Shown: positions 42,759-51,836 of the stretch, piece by piece | Layout of the letters: the number at the start of each line of letters is the position of its first letter | Numbering within the stretch: position 1 is the stretch's first letter | Origin: Sphingomonas adhaesiva | GTDB lineage: Bacteria; Pseudomonadota; Alphaproteobacteria; Sphingomonadales; Sphingomonadaceae | Direction of reading: 5' to 3' | DNA length: 64,000 bases | NCBI RefSeq assembly: GCF_036946125.1 | Contig: NZ_JAQIJT010000002.1 | Location: 1,672,001 to 1,736,000, forward strand | The notes under the pieces: generated by a model | Databases searched by the model: none | What the model saw: only the letters and a program-made list of their open reading frames with translations | Told to the model about the DNA's origin: nothing | Position numbers and translations under genes: made by a program

Positions 42759-44057
42759 TTACAACACGAACCGGCTCAGGTCCGAATTGCGCGCGATCCC
42801 CGACAGCTGCTGCTCGACATAGGCCGCATCGACCACCAGCGCCTGCCCCTGCCGGTCCTCCGCGTCGAAGCTGACCTCCTCCAGCAGCTTCTCCATCACC
42901 GTCTGCAAGCGGCGCGCGCCGATGTTCTCGATCTCGCCGTTCACCTCCGCCGCGATCCTGGCCACCGCACGGATGCCGTCCTCGGTGAAGCTGACATCGA
43001 CGCCCTCGGTCGCGATCAGCGCCTTGTACTGCGCGGGCAGCGACGCCTTCGTATCGCTCAGGATCGCGACGAAATCGTCCTCCGTCAGCCCCTTGAGCTC
43101 GACCCGGATCGGCAGGCGCCCCTGCAGCTCAGGCAGCAGGTCGCTCGGCTTGGCGACATGGAACGCGCCCGACGCGATGAACAGGATGTGGTCGGTCTTC
43201 ATCGGCCCGTATTTGGTCGCGACCGTCGTCCCCTCGATCAGCGGCAGGAGATCGCGCTGCACGCCCTCGCGGCTGACCGATCCGCCGCGCACGTCGCTGA
43301 CCGCGATCTTGTCGATCTCGTCCAGGAAGACGATGCCATTGGCCTCCGCATCGGCCAGCGCGATGCGGCTCACCTCGTCCTGGTCGAGCCTCTTGTCCGC
43401 CTCTTCCTCGACCAGCTTTTCCCAGGCCGACGGGACCAGCAGCTTGCGACGCTGCTTGGGCCCGCCGCCGAACGCCTTGCCCATCATCTCGGAGATGTTG
43501 ATCATCCCCACGGACCCGCCGCCGGGCAGGTCGAAGGGCATCTGCGGCGCCTGTTGCAGCTCCAGCTCGACCTCCTTGTCGGCCAGATGCCCTTCGTGGA
43601 AGCGCTGGCGGAAGCTGTCGCGCGTCGCCTGGCTGGCATCCTTGCCGACCAGCGCGTCGAGCAGGCGGTCCATCGCCGCGGCCTCCGCCTTGTCCTTCAC
43701 CGCGGCGCGGCGGCGCTCCTTCTCCAGCCGCACCGCTTCCTCGACCAGGTCGCGCGCGATCTGCTCCACGTCGCGCCCGACATAGCCGACCTCGGTGAAC
43801 TTGGTCGCCTCCACCTTCACGAACGGCGCATCGGCCAGCTTCGCCAGGCGGCGGCTGATCTCGGTCTTTCCGCAGCCGGTCGGCCCGATCATCAGGATGT
43901 TCTTGGGCGTCACCTCGTCGCGCAGCTCGCCAGACAGCTTCTGCCGCCGCCAGCGGTTGCGCAGCGCCACGGCGACCGCGCGCTTGGCGTCCCGCTGCCC
44001 GATGATGTGCGCGTCTAGTGCGGCGACGATCGCCTTGGGGGTAAGATTGTCGTTCAT
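42759..44057 (-). CDS. hslU: ATP-dependent protease ATPase subunit HslU
   Basis: AAA+ unfoldase of the HslUV (ClpYQ) protease. The 432-residue length and domain order are normal: Walker A GPTGCGKTE near residue 58, the GYVGRDVE pore loop near residue 90, the intermediate I-domain (about 110-230), Walker B GIVFLDEIDKI near residue 245, and the C-terminal LSRFVL that docks into HslV. It follows hslV after 40 bases that hold a CCTCCC/GGGAGG hairpin. Confidence 0.96.
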   Translation of the reverse strand: MNDNLTPKAIVAALDAHIIGQRDAKRAVAVALRNRWRRQKLSGELRDEVTPKNILMIGPTGCGKTEISRRLAKLADAPFVKVEATKFTEVGYVGRDVEQIARDLVEEAVRLEKERRRAAVKDKAEAAAMDRLLDALVGKDASQATRDSFRQRFHEGHLADKEVELELQQAPQMPFDLPGGGSVGMINISEMMGKAFGGGPKQRRKLLVPSAWEKLVEEEADKRLDQDEVSRIALADAEANGIVFLDEIDKIAVSDVRGGSVSREGVQRDLLPLIEGTTVATKYGPMKTDHILFIASGAFHVAKPSDLLPELQGRLPIRVELKGLTEDDFVAILSDTKASLPAQYKALIATEGVDVSFTEDGIRAVARIAAEVNGEIENIGARRLQTVMEKLLEEVSFDAEDRQGQALVVDAAYVEQQLSGIARNSDLSRFVL

Positions 44058-44097
44058 CGTCTCTTCTTCCCCCCTCCCGGGAAGGGAGGGGAATGAT

Positions 44098-44670
44098 TCA
44101 GGAGGCGCTATCCAGCGTCTCCACGGTCAGCCGGTCGTTGGTGTACACGCACACGTCCGCCGCGATCCCCATCGCCTTGCGGCAGATCGTCTCGGCATCC
44201 TGTTCGTAGTCGACCAGCGCGCGCGCCGCGGCGAGCGCGTAATTGCCGCCCGATCCGATCGCGGCGACTCCGGCCTCCGGCTCCAGCACGTCGCCGTTGC
44301 CGGTCAGGATCAGCGTCGTCTCCCTGTCGGCGACGATCATCATCGCCTCCAGGTTGCGCAGATACTTGTCCGTGCGCCAGTCCTTGGCCAGCTCGACCGC
44401 GGCGCGCATCAGATGCCCGCCATGCCGCTCCAGCTTCGCCTCCAGCCGCTCGAACAGCGTGAAGGCGTCCGCGGTCGCGCCCGCGAAGCCGCCGATCACC
44501 TTGCCCTCCGCGCCCAGCCGGCGCACCTTCTTCGCATTGGGCTTCATGACGGTCTGGCCCATGGAGACCTGGCCGTCGCCGACGACGACCACCCTGCCGC
44601 CGCGTCGTACCGAAAGGATGGTGGTGCCATGCCAGACCGGCATGGCATGTGGATCGTTATTCCCGCTCAT
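44098..44670 (-). CDS. hslV: ATP-dependent protease proteolytic subunit HslV
   Basis: Threonine peptidase of HslUV, related to the proteasome beta subunit. The 190-residue precursor is cut before the first threonine of HGTTILSVRR, which becomes the N-terminal nucleophile. GDGQVSMGQTVMK and GFAGATADAFTLFERLE are conserved. ATG 44668-44670 (MSGNNDPHAMPVWHG) leaves a 14-residue propeptide, longer than in E. coli but usual in alphaproteobacteria. Confidence 0.95.
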   Translation of the reverse strand: MSGNNDPHAMPVWHGTTILSVRRGGRVVVVGDGQVSMGQTVMKPNAKKVRRLGAEGKVIGGFAGATADAFTLFERLEAKLERHGGHLMRAAVELAKDWRTDKYLRNLEAMMIVADRETTLILTGNGDVLEPEAGVAAIGSGGNYALAAARALVDYEQDAETICRKAMGIAADVCVYTNDRLTVETLDSAS

Positions 44671-44812
44671 GGCGCGCGATATGGGGCGTCCCCCCGTGGT
44701 CCGGCAAGCCCGTCCCATGACGCGCCGCACCCGATGCAAACTTCCCGATGCAGGTGATGGAACTCTTCACCCTTCCCGGTCATAGGGAAGGTCGGAGAGT
44801 GAGTGGCGTGCG

Positions 44813-45001
44813 ATGATTACCGACAAGGACCGTCTGTATTTCCAGTTCCGCGCCGAGGCGGAGCTGAAGCTGGCCGCCGAGGCCGAGGATCCCGCGGTCT
44901 GCCGCGCCCATTACGAGATGGCGACGCAATATCTCGATGCCGCGCACGGGGCCGGAATGCGCATGCCCCCCGATCCCCAGCGGTTGATGCGGCGCGGGTA
45001 A
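44813..45001 (+). CDS. Conserved hypothetical 62-residue protein
   Basis: A short soluble, mostly helical, acidic protein (DKDRLYFQFRAEAELKLAAEAED, then HYEMATQYLDAA). GC-ending codons and strong amphipathic heptad-like spacing support real coding. It is divergent from hslV and followed by a palindromic repeat block. I do not recognise a characterised family. Confidence 0.55.
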   Translation: MITDKDRLYFQFRAEAELKLAAEAEDPAVCRAHYEMATQYLDAAHGAGMRMPPDPQRLMRRG

Positions 45002-45019
45002 GCAGGACGACCCGTCCCC

Positions 45020-45200
45020 CGGTGTTCGCGGGCCCCTTGCGAAAGGCGTCACCGTGCTCCTGCGCAGGCAGGAGCCCAGGGCCAGGCAGAACAACGCCTT
45101 TCGGGACGTGCAACTCTGGGCTCCTGCCTGCGCAGGAGCACAGCGTGGACGCGGTGCTGTTGCACCCGTTTCGCAAAGGTCCCGCCTCCGCCGGGGAACG
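45020..45200. repeat. Dispersed palindromic repeat, copy 2
   Basis: Inverted arms: CCCTTGCGAAAGG near 45034-45046 and TTTCGCAAAGG near 45169-45179. Inside them CACCGTGCTCCTGCGCAGGCAGGAGCCCAG faces CTGGGCTCCTGCCTGCGCAGGAGCACAG. The unit ends CCCGCCTCCGCCGGGGAAC. It shares the outer unit with copies at about 26057-26137 and 63260-63375. It occupies the gap between the 62-residue gene and the holin-like gene. Confidence 0.7.
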
Positions 45201-45211
45201 GTGTCGGTCAA

Positions 45212-45619
45212 CTACCGCGCCTTCGCCTTCCCCCATTCACGCGCGACCGTATACCCCAGATACCCCGTCCCGAAGAGCGCGTAGAGCGGCTCCGGTATTC
45301 CCGCCAGATACGCGTTCATCCCGCGCCCGATCGCCAGCGCCATCTCCGGCTGGACCGCCGCGATCAGCCCCATCGGGATACTCCACAACAGCAGCGCATA
45401 CATGACGTAGAGGAAGCTCGGCCGTGCCCGGCTGGTCCAGGGATCGGCCGATCCGGCTTCCGCCAGCACCGCCGCCATCTGCGTGCGGACGCGCTCCATC
45501 TCCTGCGTTCCCTCCAGCCGCAGCAGCTCCAGCTTCGCCGCCTCGCGCGCCTTGGGGTCGGGGATGATCTTGTCGAGCAGCCCCGCGATCGGCCCGACGA
45601 TGCCATCGATCAATGCCAT
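45212..45619 (-). CDS. Holin-like protein (3TM gene-transfer-release holin family)
   Basis: A 135-residue protein resembling the 3TM holin family: an N-terminal amphipathic region (GIVGPIAGLLDKIIPDPKAREAA), a charged helix, then hydrophobic segments at about 76-97 (FLYVMYALLLWSIPMG) and 108-128. Such holins release gene transfer agents or phages by permeabilising the inner membrane for an endolysin. It lies 14 bases after the endolysin gene on the same strand, forming a lysis pair with no phage structural genes around. Confidence 0.7.
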   Translation of the reverse strand: MALIDGIVGPIAGLLDKIIPDPKAREAAKLELLRLEGTQEMERVRTQMAAVLAEAGSADPWTSRARPSFLYVMYALLLWSIPMGLIAAVQPEMALAIGRGMNAYLAGIPEPLYALFGTGYLGYTVAREWGKAKAR

Positions 45620-45633
45620 GGTCCCGCCCCTCC

Positions 45634-46170
45634 TCAACCGATCCGCCCGGCAAGCCAGCCGTACAGGAACGCCTCGTTCGCCGGGCGCTGCTCGGCGAGC
45701 GTCAGATAGCGTTCGCCCTGAAGCGCCTCGACCGCCTTCAGCAGCACCTCCTCCGCCGCCTCGCCCCGAGTCGCCAGGAAGCGGTCGAGCGCGCGCAGCG
45801 TCTGCGGCCCGATCCGCCCGTCCAGCACGACGTCGGCATAGTCGCGCGCGCCCCGGTTCAGCGCATTGAGCGCACGTTGCAGGAACCCGGCCGCGACCGC
45901 CGGCCCCATGTTGACGCCGGTGTCGAACAGCTCCGCCGCCAGCGCCGGCGCGCGCTCCGCCACCTGGTCCCATCCCGGCCGCGTCCAATAGATGCGGCGG
46001 TAGATCGCCACCGCCGCCGGCCGCGCGAACAGCCGCATGTCGCCGTGATAGCCATTCGCGCGCGCCACCGCCTCGGTGATGCCGAACCGGGTCGCGCCCC
46101 CGCGGTCGGCCGGGTGGTTCACATAGCCGCCCTCGCGGTCGATCACCGCGTCGATCAGATCCTCGATCAT
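45634..46170 (-). CDS. Endolysin: GH108 N-acetylmuramidase with PG-binding domain
   Basis: A 178-residue peptidoglycan hydrolase. Residues 1-90 form the GH108 domain with catalytic Glu in VIDREGGYVNHPADRGGATRFGIT; residues about 95-175 form the PG_binding_3 domain (GRIGPQTLRALD, ERYLTLAEQRP). There is no classic signal peptide, so export would need the adjacent holin. ATG 46168-46170 is preceded by GGAGGGAA. It lies 38 bases after folB on the same strand. Confidence 0.85.
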   Translation of the reverse strand: MIEDLIDAVIDREGGYVNHPADRGGATRFGITEAVARANGYHGDMRLFARPAAVAIYRRIYWTRPGWDQVAERAPALAAELFDTGVNMGPAVAAGFLQRALNALNRGARDYADVVLDGRIGPQTLRALDRFLATRGEAAEEVLLKAVEALQGERYLTLAEQRPANEAFLYGWLAGRIG

Positions 46171-46208
46171 GTTCCCTCCATTGCTCGAACGGGAACATAG
46201 GCAGAACA

Positions 46209-46568
46209 TCAGCGTGTAGGACAGCGCTCCCGAACGATTTCGCATCCCACCCGCGCATCGGGGTAGATGTCGGGCTTGGCCGAGCGGACGCGCACGCGCC
46301 GGACCCGCGCATCGGCGAGGCACAAGGCCGCGACCGCCTCCACCAGCGTCTCCTGCAACGCGAATCCCCGCGCGGCGAGCGCCAGTATCCCCTCGCGGAT
46401 CGCGTCGTAGTCGAGCACCTCGTCAATCGAGTCGGCGGACGGCGGATGCGCATAGTCGACCGTCATCCACACCGACACGAGCACGCGTTGCGGCGTCGCC
46501 TCGTGCGGGTGGATGCCCAGCCGCATCGCCACCGACAGATCGGTCAGGATGATCGTATAGTCAGCCAT
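46209..46568 (-). CDS. folB: Dihydroneopterin aldolase FolB
   Basis: Converts 7,8-dihydroneopterin to 6-hydroxymethyl-dihydropterin in folate synthesis. The 119-residue T-fold protein has ILTDLSVAMRLGIHPHE at the start, VLDYDAIREGI near residue 60, the catalytic-site ETLVEAVA near residue 80 and VRVRSAKPDIYPDA near the end. The start may be ATG 46568 or the ATG four codons upstream (46580); both overlap the preceding SDR gene, showing cotranscription. Confidence 0.85.
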   Translation of the reverse strand: MADYTIILTDLSVAMRLGIHPHEATPQRVLVSVWMTVDYAHPPSADSIDEVLDYDAIREGILALAARGFALQETLVEAVAALCLADARVRRVRVRSAKPDIYPDARVGCEIVRERCPTR

Positions 46569-47304
46569 CGTCACGCCCATCGAACATCACGTCGCGATCG
46601 CTCTTCACGAAGCGCTGCCCGCAATCGACGAACAGATTCTGCCCCGTCATGCTCCGCGCCTCCAGCAGATAGACGACCGCCTGCGCCACCGCCTCGGCCC
46701 CGACGGGTCGCTCCAGCAGGTTCATGCTGGCGGTCCGGGCGAATTCCGCATCGCTCTGATCGCCGCTCGGCAGCGTCAGCCCCGGCGACACCGCATTCAC
46801 CCGCACGCGCGGCGCGAACGCCTGTGCCATCAGCACCGTCGCCGTCTCCAGCGCCGCCTTGCTGAGCGTGTAGGAGAAGAAGTCCGGGTTGGGGTTCGCC
46901 AGTTTCTGGTCCAGCAGGTTCACCACCGCACCCGCCCCGCCCCGCGCCGCCGATGACGCCGCCAATGCCGCCGTCAGCAGCGCCGGGGCGACCGCGTTGA
47001 CCGCGTGGAGCCGCGCCGCCAGCGCCGGATCGATCGCGCCCGGCCGGTCGTATTCGAACAGCGAGGCGCTGTTGACCAGCCCGTCGACCGCCCCGCCCCG
47101 AACGGCCGCGTCGAACAGCGTGCGGACCGCCGCCGCATCGCCCAGCTCGCCCTGCACCACCGTGCCGCCGACCTCGCGCGCCAGCGCCTCCGCCGCCGCG
47201 CGCGATCGGCCGTAGTGGATCACCGGCTCGTACCCCGCCGCCGCGACCGCGCGCACGATCGCCGCGCCCAGCCGCTTCGCGCCCCCCGTCACCAGCACGC
47301 GCAT
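46561..47304 (-). CDS. SDR family oxidoreductase, FolM/pteridine-reductase-like
   Basis: Short-chain dehydrogenase of 247 residues. TGGAKRLG at the N-terminus, with an Arg/Lys in place of the classical TGxxxGxG third glycine, is the mark of FolM/PTR1-type dihydromonapterin reductases. The catalytic YTLSK lies near residue 150. Its position between folE and folB supports a role in tetrahydromonapterin or tetrahydrofolate formation. This is inferred from context; a general SDR role is the alternative. Confidence 0.75.
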   Translation of the reverse strand: MRVLVTGGAKRLGAAIVRAVAAAGYEPVIHYGRSRAAAEALAREVGGTVVQGELGDAAAVRTLFDAAVRGGAVDGLVNSASLFEYDRPGAIDPALAARLHAVNAVAPALLTAALAASSAARGGAGAVVNLLDQKLANPNPDFFSYTLSKAALETATVLMAQAFAPRVRVNAVSPGLTLPSGDQSDAEFARTASMNLLERPVGAEAVAQAVVYLLEARSMTGQNLFVDCGQRFVKSDRDVMFDGRDDG

Positions 47305-47310
47305 CCCGCG

Positions 47311-47946
47311 CTACCCCCTGCTTCCCAGCCCCATCAGCGACAGCACCTCCTTGCGGCTGCGCTCGTCGTCGCGGAACACGCCCATCATGCGGCTGGTCAC
47401 CATGCCGACGCCCGGCGTGCGCACGCCGCGTGCGGTCATGCACGCGTGGCTCGCCTCGATCACCACCGCGACGCCCTGCGGCTTCAGCCCGTGCCAGATG
47501 CAGTCGGCCACCTCCGCGGTCAGCCGTTCCTGCACCTGCAACCGCCGCGCATAGGCGTGGAGCACGCGCGCCAGCTTCGAGATGCCGACGACATGGTTCT
47601 GCGGCAGATAGGCGATGTGCGCCTTGCCGATGATCGGCGCCATGTGATGCTCGCAATGCGACTGGAACGGAATGTCCTTCAGCAGCACGATCTCGTCATA
47701 GCCGCCCACTTCCTCGAACACGCGCGCGAGGTGATGCGCCGGATCGTCCGCATAACCCGCGCAATATTCGCGCCATGCGCGCGCCACCCGCTTCGGCGTG
47801 TCGAGCAGGCCCTCGCGACTCGGATCGTCGCCGGCCCAGCGGATCAGCGTGCGCACCGCCTCCGCCACGTCGTCGGGCACCGCCACCTTGCCATCGTCCG
47901 CCACCAGATCGCCGTCCGCGGGCGCATGTCCCATCAATTCGCTCAT
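47311..47946 (-). CDS. folE: GTP cyclohydrolase I FolE
   Basis: Zinc enzyme that turns GTP into 7,8-dihydroneopterin triphosphate, the first folate step. The 211 residues include the zinc site SHCEHHMAP near residue 105, IAYLPQNHVVGISKLAR, the RLQVQERLT motif near residue 145 and the second zinc cysteine in EASHACMTARGVR. ATG 47944-47946 is chosen because the frame upstream of it (to 48093) reads through the promoter region and lacks family similarity. It heads folE-SDR-folB. Confidence 0.94.
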   Translation of the reverse strand: MSELMGHAPADGDLVADDGKVAVPDDVAEAVRTLIRWAGDDPSREGLLDTPKRVARAWREYCAGYADDPAHHLARVFEEVGGYDEIVLLKDIPFQSHCEHHMAPIIGKAHIAYLPQNHVVGISKLARVLHAYARRLQVQERLTAEVADCIWHGLKPQGVAVVIEASHACMTARGVRTPGVGMVTSRMMGVFRDDERSRKEVLSLMGLGSRG

Positions 47947-48059
47947 CTTGTTCTCATCCCGTGACCCTGCCGCAACGCAGCATGACCGATGTTCGATTCC
48001 GAAAGCGGTGCAATTGTGCCACTCCGCGCGGCCACCGCACAAATCCTGCGTAAAACCGT

Positions 48060-48088
48060 TTGACGAACGAAATTTTCGGTCGCTACCT
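48060..48088 (+). promoter_or_regulatory. Promoter of the TonB receptor gene at 48157
   Basis: TTGACG (48060-48065), a 17-base spacer and CTACCT (48083-48088) make a good housekeeping-type promoter about 62 bases before the start codon. The region is shared with divergent folE. Confidence 0.5.
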
Positions 48089-48156
48089 TCCATACCGCAT
48101 CATCAAACGCCGACAGACCGACGACAGATCGGATGCGGCTTCCGGAGGGGATGTCC

Positions 48157-51100
48157 ATGAAGAAGTTCGACCTGCTGTGCGCGTCCGCCATCGGTCTGCT
48201 GGCGGCCGCGCCCGCCGCCGCTCAGACCGGAGCCACCACCAGCGCGCAGAACAGCGCGCCGACCAACGGCCCCGGGCAGGAGGTATCGAGCAATCAGTCC
48301 TCTGGCTATGCCCCCGACATCGTCGTCACCGCGCAGCGGCAGTCGCAGCGCCTGCAGGACGTGCCGATCGCGGTCACGGCGTTCACCGCGGACAACCTCG
48401 AGAAGCAGCAGGTCGTCAACTCTCTGGCGCTGCAACAGACCCTGCCCAACACCACGTTCACGCGCGGCAATTTCGGCGGCAACACCTTTACGATCCGCGG
48501 TGTCGGCGATCTGTGCGTCGGCGTGACCTGCGATTCCGCGACCGGCATCCACATCAACGATCAGCCGCTACTGGGCAGCCGCATCCTCGACTTCGAATTC
48601 TTCGATCTGGAGCGGATCGAGGTGCTGCGCGGACCGCAGGGCACGCTGTTCGGTCGCAATGCGACATCCGGCGTCGTCAACCTGATAACCGCCAAGCCCG
48701 ACCTTTCAGGCATACGTGCGGCAGGCGAGTTCGAATACGGCAATTATGACAGCAAGCGCGTACGCGGCATGATCAACGTCCCGCTGACCGAGACGATCGG
48801 CGTCCGTGTTGCAGGCACCTATCTCAACCGCGACGGCTTCACCCGCAACACGTACACCGGGCGCCGCATCGACGGTCGCGACATGTACTCGCTGCGCGGC
48901 ACCCTGTCATGGGAGCCCAGCCCGGACACGCGCATCGACCTCATCGCGAACTACAGCAAGGAAAACGACAACCGCTCGCGCATTCAAAAGCAGCTCTGCA
49001 ATCGTGATTCCAGCGGCATATTGGGTTGCTCGCCCGACCGACTCGGCTTCGACACGGTAAACGGCAATGCCACCCTCGCCAGCACATTGGGCTCGCGCGA
49101 AGGTATCGGGCTTCTCACCGCACTGTCGGTGGTCCCCGCCGCGACCGCGGGCGGCCTGCCGGCCGCTCTGGCGCCTCAGCTGGTCGCTTATGCTCAAAAT
49201 TTCGGGCTGGGCAGCATTTATGACACCAACGACGCGTTCAGCCGCTCGGTCGTGTCACCCAATGTGCGAGAGGTGTCGCTCGACTACGAGCCCTTCTACC
49301 GGGTCGAGGAGCAGATCTATACCGCCAAGCTGTTCCATGATTTCGGGCCGATGTCGGTCAGCCTGACCGCGGGGTATTTGCGCAACACGTTCGACTCGGG
49401 CGTCGATTACAATCTGGCCGTGCGCAATCCGATCGCCACCAACACAGGCCTTGCCTTCCTGGCACTCAATGCGGCGCGGCCCGGCAATCCCTACGCCGCG
49501 ATCGCTCGCGCATTGATCCCCAATGGTCCGACCGGCGGCATCTGCCAATCGGCATTCGACGGGCCGACCGGCGTCGGCGTCTATGGCGGCAACACGGTGA
49601 CCTGTTCCGCTCAGGGCGTCGACGCGGATCGCCAGACCGGCAACTCCCGGCAATATACGATCGAAGGCCACATCGACTCCAAGTTCGACGGACCGTTCAA
49701 CTTCCTGCTGGGCGGCATCTACGTCAACAACAAGGTCCGCGATGTCGACTATTATGTCGGCAATTTCGAGGCATTCGACTATACGCTTGGCGGCATCGTC
49801 ACCAACCTGGTGCCCGGTTTCCTCAATTTCGCAACCGGCGCTCCGGCGGCCACGACGACCTTCCAGGCAACGCCCTATTTCCGCAGCAACAGCGCGCTGT
49901 TCCGGCTGCGGTCGTACGGCGTTTTCGGTGAAGCGTACTTCGAACCCTCCGACAAGTTGAAGCTGACGGTCGGCCTTCGTTACAACAACGACAAGAAGTA
50001 TGTCTCCGCTCGAACCACCACGGACAATGTGGCTGTCCCGATCGGCACCACCAATGCCACTTCTGCGCTGGATCGGTTCGACTTCGATGGCGTCACACCG
50101 GGGCAGCAGCCGTTCCAGATCGGAGAAGTTGCCTTCCAGCGCCTGACCGGCCGCGCGGTCATCGATTACAAGATCACGCCGGACAACCTTCTCTACGCAT
50201 CCTATTCGCGAGGCTACAAGTCTGGCGGCGTCAACCCTCCGATCACGCCAGGCCTGGGAGTCGGACAGTTCTTTGCTCCGGAGAATGTCGACGCGATCGA
50301 GGTTGGATCGAAGAACACCTTCGGCAACGGCCAGTTTCGCTTCAATCTGACGGCATTCTACTACAAGTATAAAAATCTACAGCTGACGCGCATCGTCAAT
50401 CGCACATCGGTCAACGATAATATCAACGCCAACATATATGGCGTCGAAGCCGAAGCGATCATCAGCCCCACGCCCGCCTTCGTCGTCAACGCCAACTTCA
50501 GCTACTCGCGCTCGAAGGTTGCCGGCGACCAATTCATCGTGAATCCACGCGACGTGTCGGGAGGCCGATCCGACGCGGTCATCATCAAGGATCTTCAAGC
50601 GCGAAATTGCGCCGTGATTCCGACCACCGCCGGACAATCGGCAGTGTCCAACGGCTTCGTCAACGGCGCCAACGCCGCGCTCAACGCCCAATTCCCCACC
50701 CTGGGCCTGCGCGGCACGGTGCCGGTGCCCGGCACCAACACAACCGGCGCATTCAGCAGTTGCGACTATCTGGCCGCCGTCGCCGCAGCAACCGGAGCGC
50801 CGGTCAGCGTGCTTCAAGGCGGCGTCGCGGTCAATCTACGCGACAACCAACTGCCCAACACCCCGACGTACAAGGCGTCGATCGGCGCGCAATATACGAT
50901 CGATCTGGGCAATTTCACGCTCGTCCCACGCGCCGACCTCAACTATACCGGCAATTATTTCGGCACGATCTTCAACAAATCGCCGATCGACCGGATCCCG
51001 GGGTATGAGGTGGTGAACGCGCAGGTTCAGCTCAACGCACCGGATGACCGCTTCTACGTCCGCGCATTCGTGACGAACCTCACCAACAACAATGCGATCA

Positions 51101-51198
51101 CCGGCATGTACGTGACGGATCAGTCTTCGGGCTTGTTCACCAACGTCTTCACCGTCGATCCGCGCCGCTACGGCATCGCCGCCGGCTTCAAGTTCTGA
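48157..51198 (+). CDS. TonB-dependent outer-membrane receptor
   Basis: A 1,013-residue receptor: signal peptide (KKFDLLCASAIGLLAAAPAAAQ), TonB box region PDIVVTAQR near residue 50, plug domain with RGPQGTLFGRNATSGVVN near residue 155, and a 22-strand barrel ending in aromatic FKF. Cysteine pairs (GVGDLCVGVTC; QLCNRDSSGILGC) suggest extracellular disulfide loops. The ligand is unknown; the type is the Sphingomonas iron-complex/carbohydrate receptor family. GGAGGGG lies six bases before ATG 48157, favouring it over ATG 48151. Confidence 0.92.
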   Translation: MKKFDLLCASAIGLLAAAPAAAQTGATTSAQNSAPTNGPGQEVSSNQSSGYAPDIVVTAQRQSQRLQDVPIAVTAFTADNLEKQQVVNSLALQQTLPNTTFTRGNFGGNTFTIRGVGDLCVGVTCDSATGIHINDQPLLGSRILDFEFFDLERIEVLRGPQGTLFGRNATSGVVNLITAKPDLSGIRAAGEFEYGNYDSKRVRGMINVPLTETIGVRVAGTYLNRDGFTRNTYTGRRIDGRDMYSLRGTLSWEPSPDTRIDLIANYSKENDNRSRIQKQLCNRDSSGILGCSPDRLGFDTVNGNATLASTLGSREGIGLLTALSVVPAATAGGLPAALAPQLVAYAQNFGLGSIYDTNDAFSRSVVSPNVREVSLDYEPFYRVEEQIYTAKLFHDFGPMSVSLTAGYLRNTFDSGVDYNLAVRNPIATNTGLAFLALNAARPGNPYAAIARALIPNGPTGGICQSAFDGPTGVGVYGGNTVTCSAQGVDADRQTGNSRQYTIEGHIDSKFDGPFNFLLGGIYVNNKVRDVDYYVGNFEAFDYTLGGIVTNLVPGFLNFATGAPAATTTFQATPYFRSNSALFRLRSYGVFGEAYFEPSDKLKLTVGLRYNNDKKYVSARTTTDNVAVPIGTTNATSALDRFDFDGVTPGQQPFQIGEVAFQRLTGRAVIDYKITPDNLLYASYSRGYKSGGVNPPITPGLGVGQFFAPENVDAIEVGSKNTFGNGQFRFNLTAFYYKYKNLQLTRIVNRTSVNDNINANIYGVEAEAIISPTPAFVVNANFSYSRSKVAGDQFIVNPRDVSGGRSDAVIIKDLQARNCAVIPTTAGQSAVSNGFVNGANAALNAQFPTLGLRGTVPVPGTNTTGAFSSCDYLAAVAAATGAPVSVLQGGVAVNLRDNQLPNTPTYKASIGAQYTIDLGNFTLVPRADLNYTGNYFGTIFNKSPIDRIPGYEVVNAQVQLNAPDDRFYVRAFVTNLTNNNAITGMYVTDQSSGLFTNVFTVDPRRYGIAAGFKF

Positions 51199-51267
51199 TC
51201 GGACGAGGCAACCATTCGCCGCTCCATCCGCTTGATCGCACACGATCATTCGCGAAGGAGCGGCGAC

Positions 51268-51474
51268 ATGGCGAGCAATCTGAAGAAGGGCGACGAGGTC
51301 ACGTGGAAGTCGCATGGCGGCACCGCGCACGGCACGGTCGAGAAGAAGCTGACGAGCGATACCACGATCAAGGGGCACAAGGTGCGTGCGTCGAGCGACG
51401 ATCCGCAGTATCTGGTAGAGAGTGACAACGGCGGAAAGGCGGCGCACAAGCGCGAGGCGCTCAAGAAGGCGTGA
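51268..51474 (+). CDS. DUF2945 (HVA1-type) small protein
   Basis: A 68-residue basic protein: LKKGDEVTWKSHGGTAHGTVEKKLT and an RASSDDPQYLVESDNGGKAAHK C-terminus match the DUF2945/hypervirulence-associated TUDOR-like domain. Function unknown. AAGGAG stands seven bases ahead of the ATG. It lies 47 bases before the SWIB gene on the same strand, so they may form an operon. Confidence 0.75.
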   Translation: MASNLKKGDEVTWKSHGGTAHGTVEKKLTSDTTIKGHKVRASSDDPQYLVESDNGGKAAHKREALKKA

Positions 51475-51521
51475 TTCCGCGAGGAGCCGGCCCGTCGGTC
51501 GGCGCAACAGGAAGGAATGCA

Positions 51522-51836
51522 ATGGCTACCAAGACCAAGGCCGACGCGGCTGCCCCCAAGAAGGCGAAGGCCGATGCGGCCGCTGCGCCCAAGACCGGCG
51601 GCATCCACGCCCCCGTGCAGCCCTCGGCCGAACTGGGTGCGGTCGTCGGCAACGAGAAGCTGCCGCGCAGCCAGGTCATCAGCAAGGTGTGGGAATACAT
51701 CAAGTCCAACAACCTGCAGAACCCGGAAAACAAGCGCGAAATCCTCGCCGACGACAAGCTGAAGAAGGTCTTCGGCAAGGACAAGGTGACGATGTTCGAG
51801 ATGAACAAGTACATCTCGCAGCACGTCAAGGCCTGA
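51522..51836 (+). CDS. SWIB/MDM2 domain protein
   Basis: A 104-residue protein: a lysine/alanine-rich N-terminal tail (about 1-25, histone-like) and a SWIB/MDM2 domain (about 30-100; LPRSQVISKVWEYIKSNNLQ, KREILADDKLKKVFGKD, MFEMNKYISQHV). This domain is best known from eukaryotic chromatin remodellers but occurs in some bacteria. The basic tail suggests nucleic-acid binding. AGGAAGGA precedes the ATG. Confidence 0.85.
   Translation: MATKTKADAAAPKKAKADAAAAPKTGGIHAPVQPSAELGAVVGNEKLPRSQVISKVWEYIKSNNLQNPENKREILADDKLKKVFGKDKVTMFEMNKYISQHVKA

Noticed and set aside
44063..44095. CCTCCC/GGGAGG hairpin between hslV and hslU as a terminator
   Set aside because: There is no T-run after the stem and the genes are an obligate pair; more likely an RNA stability element.
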